64,000 bases of DNA from Undaria pinnatifida (GCA_012845835.1 JABAKD010000006.1:744001-808000), one strand, 5' to 3'; positions 1 through 10,770 are shown, numbered from the stretch's first letter. Notes: generated from the sequence alone by a model not told the origin. Numbers and translations: made by a program.

Positions 1-92
1 GCGCAGCTCGTTCGAAAGCTTCGAAAGCAGCTACAAGTGTAACCGTTTCGGTACAGGAAAAACGAAATCTCACACTATTTCCAAGAAAGATG

Positions 93-395
93 CAGCGCTC
101 TTCACGGGGCGAATCACTTCAAGCGGGTCGGATCGGGTCACAGGGTGACCCGGCCCGACTCGTGACATTTGAAAGCCTCCTGACCCGACCCGATCCGACC
201 CGACCCGACCCGACTCGACCCGACCCGACCCGACCCGACCCGACCCGACCCGACCCGACCCGACCCGACCCGACCCGACCCGATCTGCGATATTTCGGAA
301 ACACCTCCTGAGCCGCCCCGAGTCGGCCCGCGAGTTGTTGAAAACCTCATCACCCGACGCGCGGGTCGGGTGATGAACCGTGAAAAAAAGCCCTG
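93..395. mobile_element. hAT-like element remnant with (GACCC)n core
   Basis: The left end CAGCGCTCTTCACGGGG and right end CCGTGAAAAAAAGCCCTG correspond to the terminal repeats of the intact element at 50677. The core is an array of CCCGA pentamers (about 185-285). Flanking 8-mers do not match, so the target duplication has eroded. Confidence 0.6.
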
Positions 396-429
396 CACAA
401 ATGACCCCGAAAAAAAACGAGGGTGCAGT

Positions 430-615
430 TCTACGCCTTTTACAACTCCTGAAACCCGTTTTCCAGGGCAATCTACTTGGAAGTAGAATAGGCCCAAAAA
501 GCGAGGGTGTAGTTACCGCCCTTACAGCTGGAAACCCGTTCCCCGGAAAATCCACTAGGAATTATTCTGGACAGGGACTTCGGGGCTCTTATTACGGGCG
601 GCGAGGGGCGGGGAA

Positions 616-649
<34 letters not shown>

Positions 650-1285
650 CTTGTGGTTCTCGCCGCTTTCTGGGCGCGCGAGTGCGTGCTCTCGACACCG
701 AGGGCAGGGGATAAGGGAGGCTACATATGTAGGGGATCGGGGACGGTTAAGCAAAATCCTTCCAGGATGATGTTCGGAGTAGCGAGGCCGCGCTACGGTA
801 GGGGCAGCACTTTTCGGCCTTTTTTTTTCGTTCTTGGAACGACGGGGATTATTAAACCGAAATGGTCGGAATGCGTTGCACGTCTTCTGTTGCGATATGA
901 TCGTGTTTTCGTCTACACAGTCAGTGGGTAAGCCCGATTTAAGAGCGCCCCGTGGCAAGCAAGCCGAAACATGCGCTCTTAAGTACACATTGCTCTTATC
1001 TGTAGTGGGGAATATATGTAGCCTTTAGTGTGGCGGGACACGCCGAGTTGGCCGCTCTTAACGCTTTTACAACTGGAAACCCGTACTTTGAAATACTTGA
1101 AATAAATATAGGAATATATATTAGGGTACTAGAAGGGTTAATCCCGAATGATGTTAACTCGGGTGCTCTTAAATTGAGGTACCTAGGAGTACTGCACTTT
1201 TTTTCTTTCGTAACGACGGGGTTCCTTGACCCCTTTAGATCCCCGAAATCCCTCCCTATACTAACTTCACGTTAACTTGTGAAAA
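430..1285. repeat. Repeat F copies, degenerate
   Basis: Blocks such as ACAACTCCTGAAACCCGTTT, TACAGCTGGAAACCCGTTCC, CTTTTACAACTGGAAACCCG and AAATCCCTCCCTATACTAAC recur here and at 7.3, 19.3, 20.6, 22.0, 30.4 and 63.3 kb. A 43-base run of G (about 607-649) interrupts the region. No gene seen. Confidence 0.5.
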
Positions 1286-1654
1286 AAAAAAAAAAAAAAA
1301 ACAGTCGTAGAGGTGTTAATCAAAAACCGTCCGAAGTGTAGTTCTTGTTTTGCAATACCTGGTAACTGGCACGAATTTTCTCGTATAGCTCGGCCATGGG
1401 ATTGCTCATCTGTTGGTTCCACTTCCTATTTTTCTCGAATGCAGTGTTTTTCGTGAGGTACAGAATAGTGTTTCACGTGACGAGTCTCAGAAATTATTGG
1501 GGACTTTGGCTGGGGTGGCTACACGGCTGTCGTTAAGGGTGAAGGGAGTTTGGGTGGGACGACCGGCCGGCGCAGGAGGCCTCATCCAATCCACTACTTA
1601 CAATAAGTGATCCGTAACGGAGAGAAAAAATATTACAGTAATATCGCCATCCAA

Positions 1655-1870
1655 TCAGACGAATCCAAACTGTGGAGCAGAGGTTGGAACCACACCTTCG
1701 ATGATATTCACTTGAAAGCTGTATCGAGTGCAGTCATCTGTATCACAGCCCCCGCATAACCTCGGCAAGACACGAGGAACGACCCGCAGCATGTGTCTAG
1801 TTCGTGTTCCCGAAAGGTCAGTGCAGCTGTTCAACATAACGATCTTCGGGTGTGGCATTGCCCCCAACCC
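1655..1870 (-). CDS. C-terminal exon with stop
   Basis: Two AG acceptors are possible in phase 0. CCTGTAG|GGG gives GLGAMPHPKIVMLNS. CCGAAG|ATC gives QPAQ joined to IVMLNSCTDLSG. The frame runs through CGGCDTDDCTRYSFQVNIIE to GVVPTSAPQFGFV and a TGA at 1655-1657. The exact exon edge, and whether a further short intron lies inside, cannot be settled by eye. Confidence 0.5.
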   Translation of the reverse strand, partial: GLGAMPHPKIVMLNSCTDLSGTRTRHMLRVVPRVLPRLCGGCDTDDCTRYSFQVNIIEGVVPTSAPQFGFV

Positions 1871-1894
1871 CTACAGGAACACACGAGCATTTAC

Positions 1895-2010
1895 CTGAGC
1901 CGGCTGGTGGTTGAGGTAGTCGGCCAGCTTGACCTTGCGGAAGCCAAGGTCGAGCTCGAAGGTGACAGCGTTGTAGAGGTGCTGGTAGAAATCAAACGTG
2001 TACACCACAC
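1895..2010 (-). CDS. Penultimate exon of a minus-strand gene
   Basis: 116 bases. The acceptor is CATAACGCAG|GTG and the donor is GGCTCAG|GTAAAT. It encodes VVYTFDFYQHLYNAVTFELD then LGFRKVKLADYLNHQPAQ, an ordinary folded-protein composition. The spacing (YTF.F, DL..., DYL..QP.Q) recalls the C-terminal part of the uncharacterised DUF1769 family, but that is a memory-based resemblance only. Confidence 0.7.
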
Positions 2011-2159
2011 CTGCGTTATGACACCGGTATGGTACGCATTCCATGGAAGGCAAAAACGGGAGGATAGAGGCACGGGGAGGGTGAGCCTTCCTTGCAACAA
2101 CATCGGCAGATTTCCAATAAACGACAATTTTGGACTGACTTTTCTTCCAAATGTAGCAG

Positions 2160-2285
2160 TCGCCGAGGGATTGGCGTGCCACCCAACCCCTCCCCCGCGC
2201 CCCTCAACCCCTCCCCCGCGCCCCTCAACCCCTCCCCCGCGCCCCTCAACCCCTTCCTCTCACGCCCCCCAATCCCTCCGCCCCA
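2160..2285. repeat. 21-base minisatellite
   Basis: Unit CTCAACCCCTCCCCCGCGCC, about four copies, then diverged C-rich sequence. It produces artefact frames on both strands. Upstream of the exon at 2010. Confidence 0.7.
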
Positions 2286-2287
2286 CG

Positions 2288-2350
2288 CCCCCCGTCTCGA
2301 AAGGGATGCGTGGTCAATGGTCAATGGTCAAATGACTAAGGCAGGCAACA
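2288..2350 (+). mobile_element. LINE 3' fragment
   Basis: CGTCTCGAAAGGGATGCGTG followed by TCAATGGTCA repeats and ATGACTAAGGCAGGCA is the same 3' region as the LINE at 2798-3700, in plus orientation and without the terminal C run. Confidence 0.6.
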
Positions 2351-2384
2351 AACGACAACATGCACAGGAGAAATACACAATGAA

Positions 2385-2480
2385 TAACAAACTTGTAAGA
2401 ACGGGCGGCCGGTGTATCACGCAGCTTGCAAAAGATGAGTATCGCCCCTAAATTTTGTCGAACTCACAGCTGATGTATTC
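2385..2480 (+). repeat. Repeat D copy (short interspersed repeat)
   Basis: Blocks TATCACGCAGCTTGCAAAAG, ATGAGTATCG and GTCGAACTCACAGCTGA are shared with at least ten other places in the window in both orientations. No Pol III boxes recognised. Confidence 0.6.
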
Positions 2481-2797
2481 AGAAAAACTTCAAAAAAAGG
2501 GTACGCCTCCCACCCCCGGCCCCGCCCCCCACCCCCAACCCCCTCCACGCACCGGGCTTGAACGAGTAAGCCCTTAGGTTTCTAGGATTGGAGAAGAATT
2601 TCTTTCTAGCTGAAGCCGGTACGCGGCTGTCCATGAACGATGCCCCCAGCAAGCCAGTCTCCTCTCCCAGATCGCCCACGATAGCAGCCTCGTCTCCTGA
2701 GGCAACAAAGGACAATAAACCACACGGTAACGGATAGGGTTCAGGTTCGAGATGACAAGATGGGGAGCGCTTAGCTGGGGGGGGGGGGGGGGGGGCG

Positions 2798-3700
2798 GGG
2801 GGGGTACTCATTTGATGCTTGCCTTAGTGATTTGACCGTTGACCACGCATCTCTTCGAGTCGGAGCACCGTTCCTACTCCTAATGGAGACACCTCCAACA
2901 TTTGGGCGCTCATTACGCTCCTTCCATATATTACATAAAAACTGTTTGCTTATCCTATCCTCGTCCTGTTTCGCCATCTATCTCCTAGGATAGCGATGGT
3001 TTCCTCGCTACTCTATAGTTTACCAAACTCTTTCATGTCACATACATCTAATTTCCTCATCTCCTCTAACGCGTCCCGTTCCTCCTTGCATATTTCACAT
3101 TCTCCTACTATGTGAGTCCTACTTTCTACTGTTGTGCCACACGGGCCCATACGTGTAGCCACGTTCTCCTCCCGACTACTGGTATATATCTCTTTCTTCT
3201 TTCTGGTAGGTCCAGGTCCCCTACACGAAATCGCAGTTTCAGCTTTTTCGCGTAGTCCATTGGGGCGTCCAAGATACGTTTCCATTCCCTTATCTTCCTT
3301 CAACCACCCGCATATCTCTAAGTGCTTCTCCTCTTTCACCTTTTCTCAGCGCCAGACTGTCCTTTCTTCTACTCTTTCTTTTACTGACGCCTTGTACCCG
3401 CCAAACTTCTCTATAGACAGTACTTCTTCTTGGTCTTCCCCTAAATCCTTCCATATTTTATCGACTACACTATCCTATCTTACTCCAGCTCGCCCTTTTA
3501 CTATTTTCTCCCATACAGCCCTGTCAGTTTTAATGGCTGGCAACCTCTTTTCTGGCATATTCTATACTTTATGTTGTCATTTCAACTTTCTCGTCTCTGT
3601 TTCAAGTGGGTGCACTCCTAGTTCTGCTCTCAATGCTGTATTACTCGTCGTACGTGATTGAGCATCCTAGTATCTTTTGAGTGACTTTTTAGCTGCTCTC
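2798..3700 (-). pseudogene. Decayed LINE (non-LTR retrotransposon) ORF, C-terminal part
   Basis: The minus strand reads, through a few stops and frame changes: ILGCSITTSNTALRAELGVH, ...RAVWEKIVKGRAG..., DKIWKDLGEDQEEVLSIEKF, then PCGTTVESRTHIVGECEICK, then FLCNIWKERNERPNVGGVSI. The C-terminal Cys/His pattern CGTT...THIVGECE is the zinc-knuckle-like end found in many LINE reverse transcriptase ORFs. The 5' part (RT core) is missing. The 3' end on the minus strand is ATGAGTAC followed by a long C run (G run on the plus strand at about 2779-2808). A G-rich run also borders the other end (3709-3732). Confidence 0.75.
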
Positions 3701-3864
3701 ATAGCTGGGGGGGAGGGGGGGGGGGGGGGGTGAAGAGGCTGCGCGTTGCTTTCTTTTGCCATGCGTCCACGGGGCGTTTTCTTTTGCCATGCGTCCACGG
3801 GGCGTGTGGAAAAAGCACCGGGGGGGGTTACCCCCGCCGTCCGTCCCCCCCACCCCCACCTCTA

Positions 3865-4185
3865 CCCCTCCACATCCCAGTCACCACCACCACCACCAAC
3901 ACCACCACCACCACCACCACCATCACCACCACCTCCACCACCACCACCACCACCACCACCACCACCACCACCACACCACCACCACCACCACCGCCGCCTC
4001 CATCGATAACACCCCCTCGAACGCAAAAACAATGGTTGCTGCGCCTCGACCGTAGCCTGTGCCCGTTACCACCACCCAACCACAACCACCCCACCCCCAC
4101 CATCTCCACCGCCATCACCACCATCGCCACCCCGACCCCCTCCCCCCTCACAACCACCACTATCCTCTCCCCCCCTCCCTCACGG
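3865..4185. repeat. CAC/ACC trinucleotide tract
   Basis: An almost pure CCA/CAC tract at 3883-3990 flanked by degenerate C-rich sequence. His-, Pro- and Thr-rich open frames here are artefacts. Confidence 0.85.
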
Positions 4186-4189
4186 CACT

Positions 4190-4330
4190 TGGCGATTGGT
4201 GCGAGCAAATGTCTGCCTGGTTGGTGAACAACCGACGTGCTCCGTCCCGGCATAGTATGGATGCGAGGGTCCATGGTTATACGACTGCGGCCATGCACAA
4301 ACTGAGTACACCCTCCCCCCTCCCCCCTTC
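4190..4330 (+). mobile_element. Repeat B copy 1 (retroelement ORF end)
   Basis: Encodes EQMSAWLVNNRRAPSRHSMD then ARVHGYTTAAMHKLST. The same peptide is in the copies at 17.6 and 27.5 kb. The copy ends CTGAGTAC then C-rich sequence. Confidence 0.6.
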
Positions 4331-4409
4331 CCTCACCGCCACCGCCACCCCCATATCTCACCTGGCTCTTCCGCGCGCATGGCCTGCGCCGTCGCCGCAA
4401 GAGGGCTAA

Positions 4410-5090
4410 CCATGTAGGGCCGCTGGCCGGTGATGTCTTCCCGCAGAGCAGGAGAAAGCCTCCTTATCAGGGAGAAAGCCGATCTCACCAGCCACTTCGC
4501 CGGCAGCTGCGTAAAGGGGCGCTGGTACGCCTGTCCCGTGTACGCTCGCTCAAAGGGCAGTTCTTTCTTAAAGCAACCCTGACAGCAACAACAAAAAAAA
4601 AATATATATATATACCGGTAAACATAGATTAACTAAAAAAACGGATAACTACTTTTCGATGGGGAAAAAAAAAACAGGGGGGTTCACGGTCCATGACCCG
4701 GCCCACGGGTCGGGTCAGGACGGGTCAGGACGTTCTCAAAATCTCATGGGCCAAGCTGGGTCGGGTCAGGCGGTGTCTGAAATTTCACGGGACGGGGCGG
4801 GGCGGGTCGGGTCAGGGTTTGTTTTTATTCTCGCGGGTCGGGACGGGTTACCCTGACTCGAACTGCCACGTGAAAATTCCGGGAAATACGTTACATGGTA
4901 TTACAAATCAGGAGCAGCGTGTTTTGATCGGCAGCTGCGTGAATAGGCGCTGGCAAGCCTGTCTATTAATGGTGTAGGGTGTGACGCACGGTGCGATATA
5001 CTCCGGAGTATTATAGCGGTGCGCCAAATGTTGTTGCTTTTTCCTGCAACGGTGAAACCAAGTAATTTTGAGAAGAAAAACAAAAAGGGG
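4410..5090. other. Non-coding stretch with a short duplicated block
   Basis: Besides the GGGTC-rich remnant, the block GGCAGCTGCGT(A/G)A then GGCGCTGG then GCCTGTC occurs at 4502 and 4930. The palindrome ATACTCCGGAGTAT at about 4999 recurs near 14525. No gene seen. Confidence 0.4.
4683..4862. mobile_element. hAT-like GGGTC-rich remnant
   Basis: TTCACGGTCCATGACCCGG at the left, then GGGTCAGG/GGGTCGGG pentamer-rich sequence. It is the same terminal and subterminal composition as the element at 50677. The right end is not clear. Confidence 0.45.
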
Positions 5091-5204
5091 CGTACAACCT
5101 GATCAACAGAGAATTATAATAAAATGTTACAATACAATGCTGTAATACAGTGTTATAATACAATGGCAATATATTAGGTTTTGACTCATAAAAACTTATT
5201 GAAA

Positions 5205-5295
5205 ACAGACGACCGATGTATTACGCAGCTTGCGAACGTGACTATCGAACCCGAACTTAAATTCGTAGAGCTGTTAGAATAAATATATAAAACAC
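5205..5295 (+). repeat. Repeat D copy
   Basis: TTACGCAGCTTGCGAACGTG, ACTATCGAACCC, TTCGTAGAGCTGTTAGAATA; directly abuts the MITE-like element. Confidence 0.5.
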
Positions 5296-5321
5296 TTCCA
5301 CGGTCTAGGTACCCAATGAAA

Positions 5322-5750
5322 AACGTTCACACATCGGAGAACTCATGAGTTAACTCAGTTATGCTCTTTAACTCACACACCCTGAGTGTGCACAACTGAG
5401 TTATCGTCTTCAACTGACACACCCTGAGCGTGTATATCTGAGAGTTATTTTCTTTAACTCGCCCCCGCTGAGTGTGCACAACTGAGTTTTCGACTTCAAC
5501 TTATCCTCCGCCGGAACTGTATACAACTGAGAGTAGTTATGGTCCTCAACTCATCCCCGCAGCGGAGGGTGCACAACTGAGTTACCGTCTTCAACTCTTC
5601 CGCCGGAAGTGTGCGCAACTGAGTTACAATATTTAACTCGCAAGCCCTGAGTATGCACAACTGAGTTAATCTCGTTAACTCACTGCTGAGTTATGACAAA
5701 AAAGGGCAACCTGAGTTAAACTGAGTTGAGTTGTCCGATGTGTGAAAACC
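5322..5750. mobile_element. MITE-like element with internal minisatellite
   Basis: Terminal inverted repeats are GTTCACACATCGGAGAACTCA (5325-5345) and, on the complement, TTTCACACATCGGACAACTCA (to about 5748). The interior is six or so degenerate 58-62-base units built from AACTGAGTTA, CTTCAACTC and CCCTGAGTGTGCAC. No target duplication was found. Confidence 0.65.
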
Positions 5751-6124
5751 TTCCCCCCGAAAAAATGATGAAAATCCGACGATTTTGGATCAAGATGGGT
5801 TGAGGAGCCCCATCACCCAGACAACTTTTTTTTTTGCCTAAAATGGCCATATAACCTCTATCGTATATCATAGCACCCTTCCTCGCTCCAAGGGGAGTTT
5901 TTTTTCTCCTCACCCCTTTCGCGACTCAATTACAGCATCAGGAAAAAACGACGACGAAAATTGACGATTTACGGCATCAGCCACTGCTGCAGGTTCCAAT
6001 TGGCGATGATAAAGTTGGTGCTTGAACGACAACAACGCAACAAAACTCTCTCGTACGAGACGGGGGCAGCATGATCCTACTCGTTCATGCTACTGCGCGC
6101 TCGCGCTACTGGTAAGAAGAAGCT

Positions 6125-6580
6125 TGAAAATATCGGAAACGTGGTTTTTGGTGGCTATACTGTAATGAAGAAAAAAAAGGGTTTTTTGGTGGCTATACTG
6201 TTTACGGGGGACCCTAGTAAATAGGACCTACGGTGGGCACAGAAACCTATATATTCATCTATTTTTACTCACAATATTTGGTCCTATTTACCATCGTCCT
6301 CCGTGAATATAATCAAGAAAAAAAGGGTTTTTTGGTCGCTATACTATAATCAAGAAAAAAAATGGGTTTTTTGGTCGCTTTATCATCAAGAAGAAAAAAA
6401 GTTTTATGGTCGCTATACTATAATCAAGAACAAAAAGGGTTTTTTGGTCGCTATGCTATAATCAAGAAAAAAAAGGTATTTTAGTCGCTATACTATAATG
6501 AAGAAAGGAAGTTTTTTTGGTCGCTATACTATAATCAAGAAAAAAAAAGGTGTTTGGTCGCTATACTTGCTAGCCAAGAA
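6125..6580. repeat. 38-base minisatellite
   Basis: The unit GGTTTTTTGGTCGCTATACT then ATAATCAAGAAAAAAA is repeated about nine times with variants. Region 5750-6125 before it has nothing recognisable. Confidence 0.75.
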
Positions 6581-6779
6581 AATGAAGAGGTTAAGGCGCA
6601 CCTTCACAAAAAAATACCGGAAAACACGATTATGTCTTGTCGGGAGGACGTTTACATATTCATGTTCATATTATCAATAGACTAAAAACGGAAAGTCAAG
6701 CTGGAACCTATCAATAGTTACATGTACGATCCCTTATTTTATGCTGATCGGAAAACGAACCATATCGGAAAAGTCCAAC

Positions 6780-6990
6780 GAGTTGGGCAGCCACACAAAA
6801 TGGATTCCTCCCCCCGCCAAAAAATAAAACAAGGAGGAAAGAAAAATGGGGAAAAAAAAGAAAAAAAAACGGAACACAAAACAAAACCGGAAAATAAAAA
6901 AAAATAAAAAAAAAAATAGGAAGAAAAAATCGAAAAACGATGAAAACAAGAAAAAAAAAAAGAAAAAAAACGCACCTGAACAGCGCACTG
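6780..6990. other. A-rich low-complexity stretch
   Basis: Long runs of A with scattered G and C. The Lys-rich and Phe-rich frames here are artefacts. No gene from 6580 to 7340. Confidence 0.7.
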
Positions 6991-7339
6991 CATTAGGCGT
7001 TTCTTCCCCCGGAAGTAAGCCTGTGCTCCGTCTCCTTGCCCGGGGATGCCAGACGGTAGCCCCGCCACTCTAACGAGTAGGCGTCCTTTAAACAGAGGGG
7101 TTTCGAAGGGGACTGCGATGTCGTCGCTGTTGACCGGAATGGAAGAGTTCGGCTCGCTCCCGTCCAGTCGGACCTGGGGACAGCAGCGGACGGGGCGGAC
7201 AAACGGAAGTGGATGCCATCAAATATCAACCGAAATGCCCCACATGTGTGTCTTGTCTCCACACTAAACCGTTATTTCCACCCAACGACATCAGTACACC
7301 CAGTATCCGTGCTACCAAAAAATAAACGTATACTGAGCA

Positions 7340-7490
7340 TTGCAAAACCAGAATGAAGTTCCGCCGATTTTTCCCTTTAGAGCCCCCACAACTCCTCCCG
7401 ATACTAATTCAAAGAAAATTGTCAGAACAAGAATGGATTTCCAGTGCAAAGGCGTTAAGAAGATCCTCTCGTCCTTCAGAAAAAGGTTTC
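7340..7490 (+). repeat. Repeat F fragment
   Basis: GAGCCCCCACAACTCCTCCC, GATACTAATTCAAAGAAAAT and TTCCAGTGCAAAGGCGTTAA match the repeat F order. The surrounding 6990-7740 has no supported gene. Confidence 0.45.
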
Positions 7491-7736
7491 AGCCAGACCC
7501 GTTATCGGAGCACTCATCAGGGGTTCATATTTGCTTCTGTATCTGTACTTGTATCAACCCCTATGGCACGGCAACACACCCCCTTGCGAACTCCAGCGGG
7601 GAATAAATACAAAAGTACCTACAAAACTGACAATCTAACGTTTACAGCATTTCGTCTCCGAACTGCCATAATACAACAGGCAAACAAGATGAACGACATG
7701 ACGATGCCATTATTATTCGTACAGCGGCGCACTCAC

Positions 7737-7880
7737 GGAGACGGTGGATAACGTCGCATCTGGCATGTCTTTGATCGCGATACACAGGCTCCACAAGGGT
7801 TAAGCGGTATGGCGCGCAAGGCAACACCCCCCCCCGCAGACGAGTGTCAAAAGTCCATCTCCTCGACAACAGGGTAAGCG
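7737..7880 (-). CDS. Possible exon with strong donor
   Basis: A CTCC|GTGAGT donor lies at 7737. The open frame upstream reads WTFDTRLRGGVLPCAPYRLT then LVEPVYRDQRHARCDVIHRL and ends in phase 1. That phase fits the exon starting at 2010. No clean acceptor fits the exon at 9242. Speculative. Confidence 0.28.
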
Positions 7881-7904
7881 CTACCGGTGCGCGCCACGAT
7901 AGGG

Positions 7905-8075
7905 GGTGGGTGAGGGAGGTTGTACTCAATGGCTGCTTGCCTTAGTCATTTGACCATTGACCATTGACCACGCGTACCTTTCGAGACAGAGCACCGTTAC
8001 TACTCTTTGAATGGAGACACCTCCAACAATTGGGCGCTCATTACCCTTCCATATATTACGTAGACTGATTATTTA
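7905..8075 (-). mobile_element. LINE 3' fragment
   Basis: The segment carries the LINE 3' blocks: TTGCCTTAGTCATTTGACC, the TTTCGAGACAGAGCACCGTT equivalent, GACACCTCCAAC, TTGGGCGCTCATTAC and TCCATATATTACGTA. It is bordered on the left by GTACTC plus a G-rich run. No coding capacity. Confidence 0.72.
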
Positions 8076-8084
8076 TTGTAAAAA

Positions 8085-8260
8085 TAGAAATGCACCCCAG
8101 CGGCTGTGAGATCGAAGATTTTGTCGAAAATCATCGTTGCAAGCTGTGTGTGATACTCCGATCGCGCGTATTACGGGTTGTGTGTCCTCATTAAGGATAT
8201 AGGTCGGCGATTCCCCTTGCAACTACAGTGTAGCTATCAGGGTCAACAGTGTGATGCTAG
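8085..8260 (-). repeat. Repeat D copy, long form
   Basis: On the minus strand: CAACGATGATTTTCGACAAA, and upstream of it ATACGCGCGATCGGAGTATC and a TATCCTTAATGAGGACACAC block. The CAGGGTCAACAG block at about 8239 marks the 5' end of the long form. Confidence 0.6.
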
Positions 8261-8689
8261 TCTAATTACATCGTTGCCTTCCTGTTTCACCTCCTGTGGC
8301 CAGCATCTATCTCCTAGGATAGCGAGGAAGGCGACGATAGGGGGGGGGGGGGTAGCCATATGCTCCGAACACACGAGGTAACAAGCCACTCGCTCGCGCA
8401 AGCGGCTCTCTACCTACCTCATTCAAAAAAGGGGCTGAACGACGACGTATTGGCAGGCAGGGTAACAAAGGTAATTCCATAGCTGTGCACATAAGAGGTA
8501 TCGAAACGAGCAACATCGCACCACTCCACTGCAAAGAAAGAGGGTGGCCGCTTGCGCGAGCTGCTCTTGAGCCACTGAAAAACGAGGCCCTCAACGGTAA
8601 CCTCATACCGTAGCCTTGCTCAACCGCTGAGCGACGCGCCTACGGAAACATCTGGACCGCATGCTCCCAACGTCGCCCGTTACAATTGA

Positions 8690-9115
8690 AAACCTCCTGG
8701 CCCGACCCGGCCCGACCCGACCCGACCCGACCCGACCCGACCCGACCCGACCCGACCCGACCCGACCCGACCCGACCCGACCCGACCCGACCCGACCCGA
8801 CCCGACCCGACCCGACACGACCCGACCCGACCCGACACGACCCGACCCGACCCGACCCGACCCGACCCGACCCGACCCGACCCGACCCGACCCGACCCGA
8901 CCCGACCAGACCCGACCGGACCGGACCAGACCCGTCCCGACCAGAGGCGTGATACTCGAGAACCTCCTGACCCAGATCCGACCCAATCCGACCCGCTTTA
9001 CATTTCGAACACCCCCTGCTCCGAACCGACCCGACTCCACCCGCGAGTTGTTTCAAAACCTCCTGACCCGACCCGACCCGGCCCCGGCCCAAAATCATTA
9101 CCCGTGAAGAGCCCT
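8690..9115. mobile_element. hAT-like remnant with a long CCCGA array
   Basis: About 240 bases of almost perfect CCCGA repeats (8700-8940), diverged GACCC-rich sequence, and a right end ACCCGTGAAGAGCCCTG that matches the terminal repeat. The pentamer keeps all six frames open, creating spurious RPDPT and GRVGS frames. Confidence 0.6.
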
Positions 9116-9241
9116 GCTATTTGCCATGTGTGTGCCACCCTGGTTTTCAAGAAAAAAGATCGGATACGAAAATCAAATTACCCATGGGATATCCTACCTC
9201 GCGCGATAACAGTGTAATGGGATGATCCTTATGATCCTTAC

Positions 9242-9328
9242 CTGTCCCGCAACAGAGGGACTAAGCCTGACGAAAATCGGATGATGCGGCCACTCCTTTT
9301 CATTCGGCAAGCTTGCTAGCTCCGGCCT
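9242..9328 (-). CDS. Small conserved-looking exon
   Basis: 87 bases, 29 codons, phase 0/0. The acceptor is TGATGGATCAG|AGG after a long pyrimidine tract, and the donor is GGGACAG|GTAAGG, a near-ideal site. It encodes RPELASLPNEKEWPHHPIFV then RLSPSVAGQ. It is compositionally balanced, unlike its surroundings. Family not recognised. Confidence 0.68.
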
Positions 9329-9639
9329 CTGATCCATCACAAGGGGAAAGCCATCGCGCGATTCGTCGAACAGCGGGCGAGGACAAGGGGAAGGAAAGGG
9401 GGGTAGGTGGAGCAAAGTACAGTGCGTAATACCTTTATCAACTCCCAAAATGATCCTAGTCTAACTCCAAGTAGATATCTCCATGTCGGGAGTGCGGCGG
9501 TAAAACATGTCCCTTGGTTAGTGGTGGCTCTGGCTGAAGTGGTTACGAGAAGGAGGATGTGTTACACAAAAAAAAGCAGACATGAACGATCGTTTCATTT
9601 GTGCTTCGTGCAATATCAACAGAACTATCAACGGCAACA

Positions 9640-10100
9640 ATGTTAACACTAACACCAACACCAACAACACCGACACCAACACCACCGACATCAACACCAC
9701 TAACCAACAATAACAACCAATACCAAAACCAACACTACCCCAAGATCAGCACCACAAACACGACCAACGGCAACACCACCAACATCAACACCCACACCAA
9801 CAGCAACAGCAACACCAACAGCAACACCAATACCAACACCAACACCAACACCAACGCCACCACCATCACCAACCACCACCACCACCAGCACCATCAACAC
9901 CAACAACATACCCACCATCAACCCTACCAACATCACCATCAACAACACCACTAATGTTACCATCATAACAGCCACCAACACTTCCAACACCGCCAACACA
10001 AACACAGACACCAACACCAACACCAGCACCAACACCAACACCAGCACCAACACCAACACCAGCACCAACACCAGCACCAACGCCGACCCTACCACACCAA
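9640..10100. repeat. AACACC hexanucleotide tract
   Basis: ACCAACACCAAC-type repeats with CAGCACCAAC variants. It lies in the intron between exons 10171 and 9328. It gives artefact Asn/Thr frames on the plus strand and Val/Leu/Gly frames on the minus strand. Confidence 0.85.
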
Positions 10101-10170
10101 TCCCACCAACAAAACAAGCCCCTCCCCCACCCCAAAAAGCAACCAACAACCACTAGCCCGACCAACTCAC

Positions 10171-10533
10171 CTCAAAAATCCCACCCCCTCCACCCTCCAC
10201 GGTCCCACTCTCCCCCCCAATCCCACCCCCCTCCACCACGCCCGCAGACCGTTCCTCAGACCGTTCCACAGCTCCCCCATCCCCCCCCACCCCTCCTCCT
10301 CCTTCCTCACCACCACCAACCCCACCCCCCCTAGCGGGGACACCAAGGGAGTTCATCTCAGTAGCCACGCCTCCATCCCCCACAACTCCTCCCGGTAGGC
10401 CAAGCCGATCACCCTCCAGGGGCATTGACCCCGACCCCCCAACCAATACCACCGGGCGCTTGTTAGAGGCGACTCGGGCCAGGATATCGCTCGACGATCG
10501 CGGCCGCCGTCGCCGCCGCGTTCGTCTTAGTCC
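10171..10533 (-). CDS. Basic then Gly-rich exon
   Basis: 363 bases, 121 codons, phase 0/0. The acceptor is CCCTTCTTAAG|GGA and the donor is TTTTTGAG|GTGAGT. It opens with an arginine cluster (RRTRRRRRPRSSSDILARVA), then SNKRPVVLVGGSGSMPLEGD, then Gly-rich sequence ending GGGGIFE. The Arg/Ser cluster could be a nuclear or membrane-proximal basic patch. Confidence 0.65.
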
Positions 10534-10604
10534 CTTAAGAAGGGTTTTCTATTGCGGGGCAGGGCCGAAAAAAGAGAGGGGGGGGAGGGAGGGGGGGGGG
10601 GGGG

Positions 10605-10770
10605 TACTCATTTGATGCTTGCCTTAGTCATTTCACCATGACCACGCATCCCTCAAGAGACGGAGCACCCTTCCTACTCCTAATATCCTAATACAGACAC
10701 CTCCGACATTGGGGCGCTCACTACTCTTTTCCCATACAGTACATAAAATATGTTTGCTTATCCTAGAGGG
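10605..10770 (-). mobile_element. LINE 3' fragment
   Basis: Starts at a G run followed by TACTCATTTGATGCTTGCC, exactly as the copy at 2798. Continues with GACACCTCCGACATTGGGGC and ends near TGTTTGCTTATCCTAG. Confidence 0.75.

Noticed and set aside
70-560. Long frames rich in RPDPT or GRVGS around 90-310 and 8600-9100
   Set aside because: They follow from CCCGA pentamer arrays, which have no stop in any frame; they belong to hAT-like remnants.
7750-7870. Alternative frame PLNPCGACVSRSKTCQMRRYP as a cysteine-containing exon
   Set aside because: Short, ends in a stop at the donor, and no second conserved motif.
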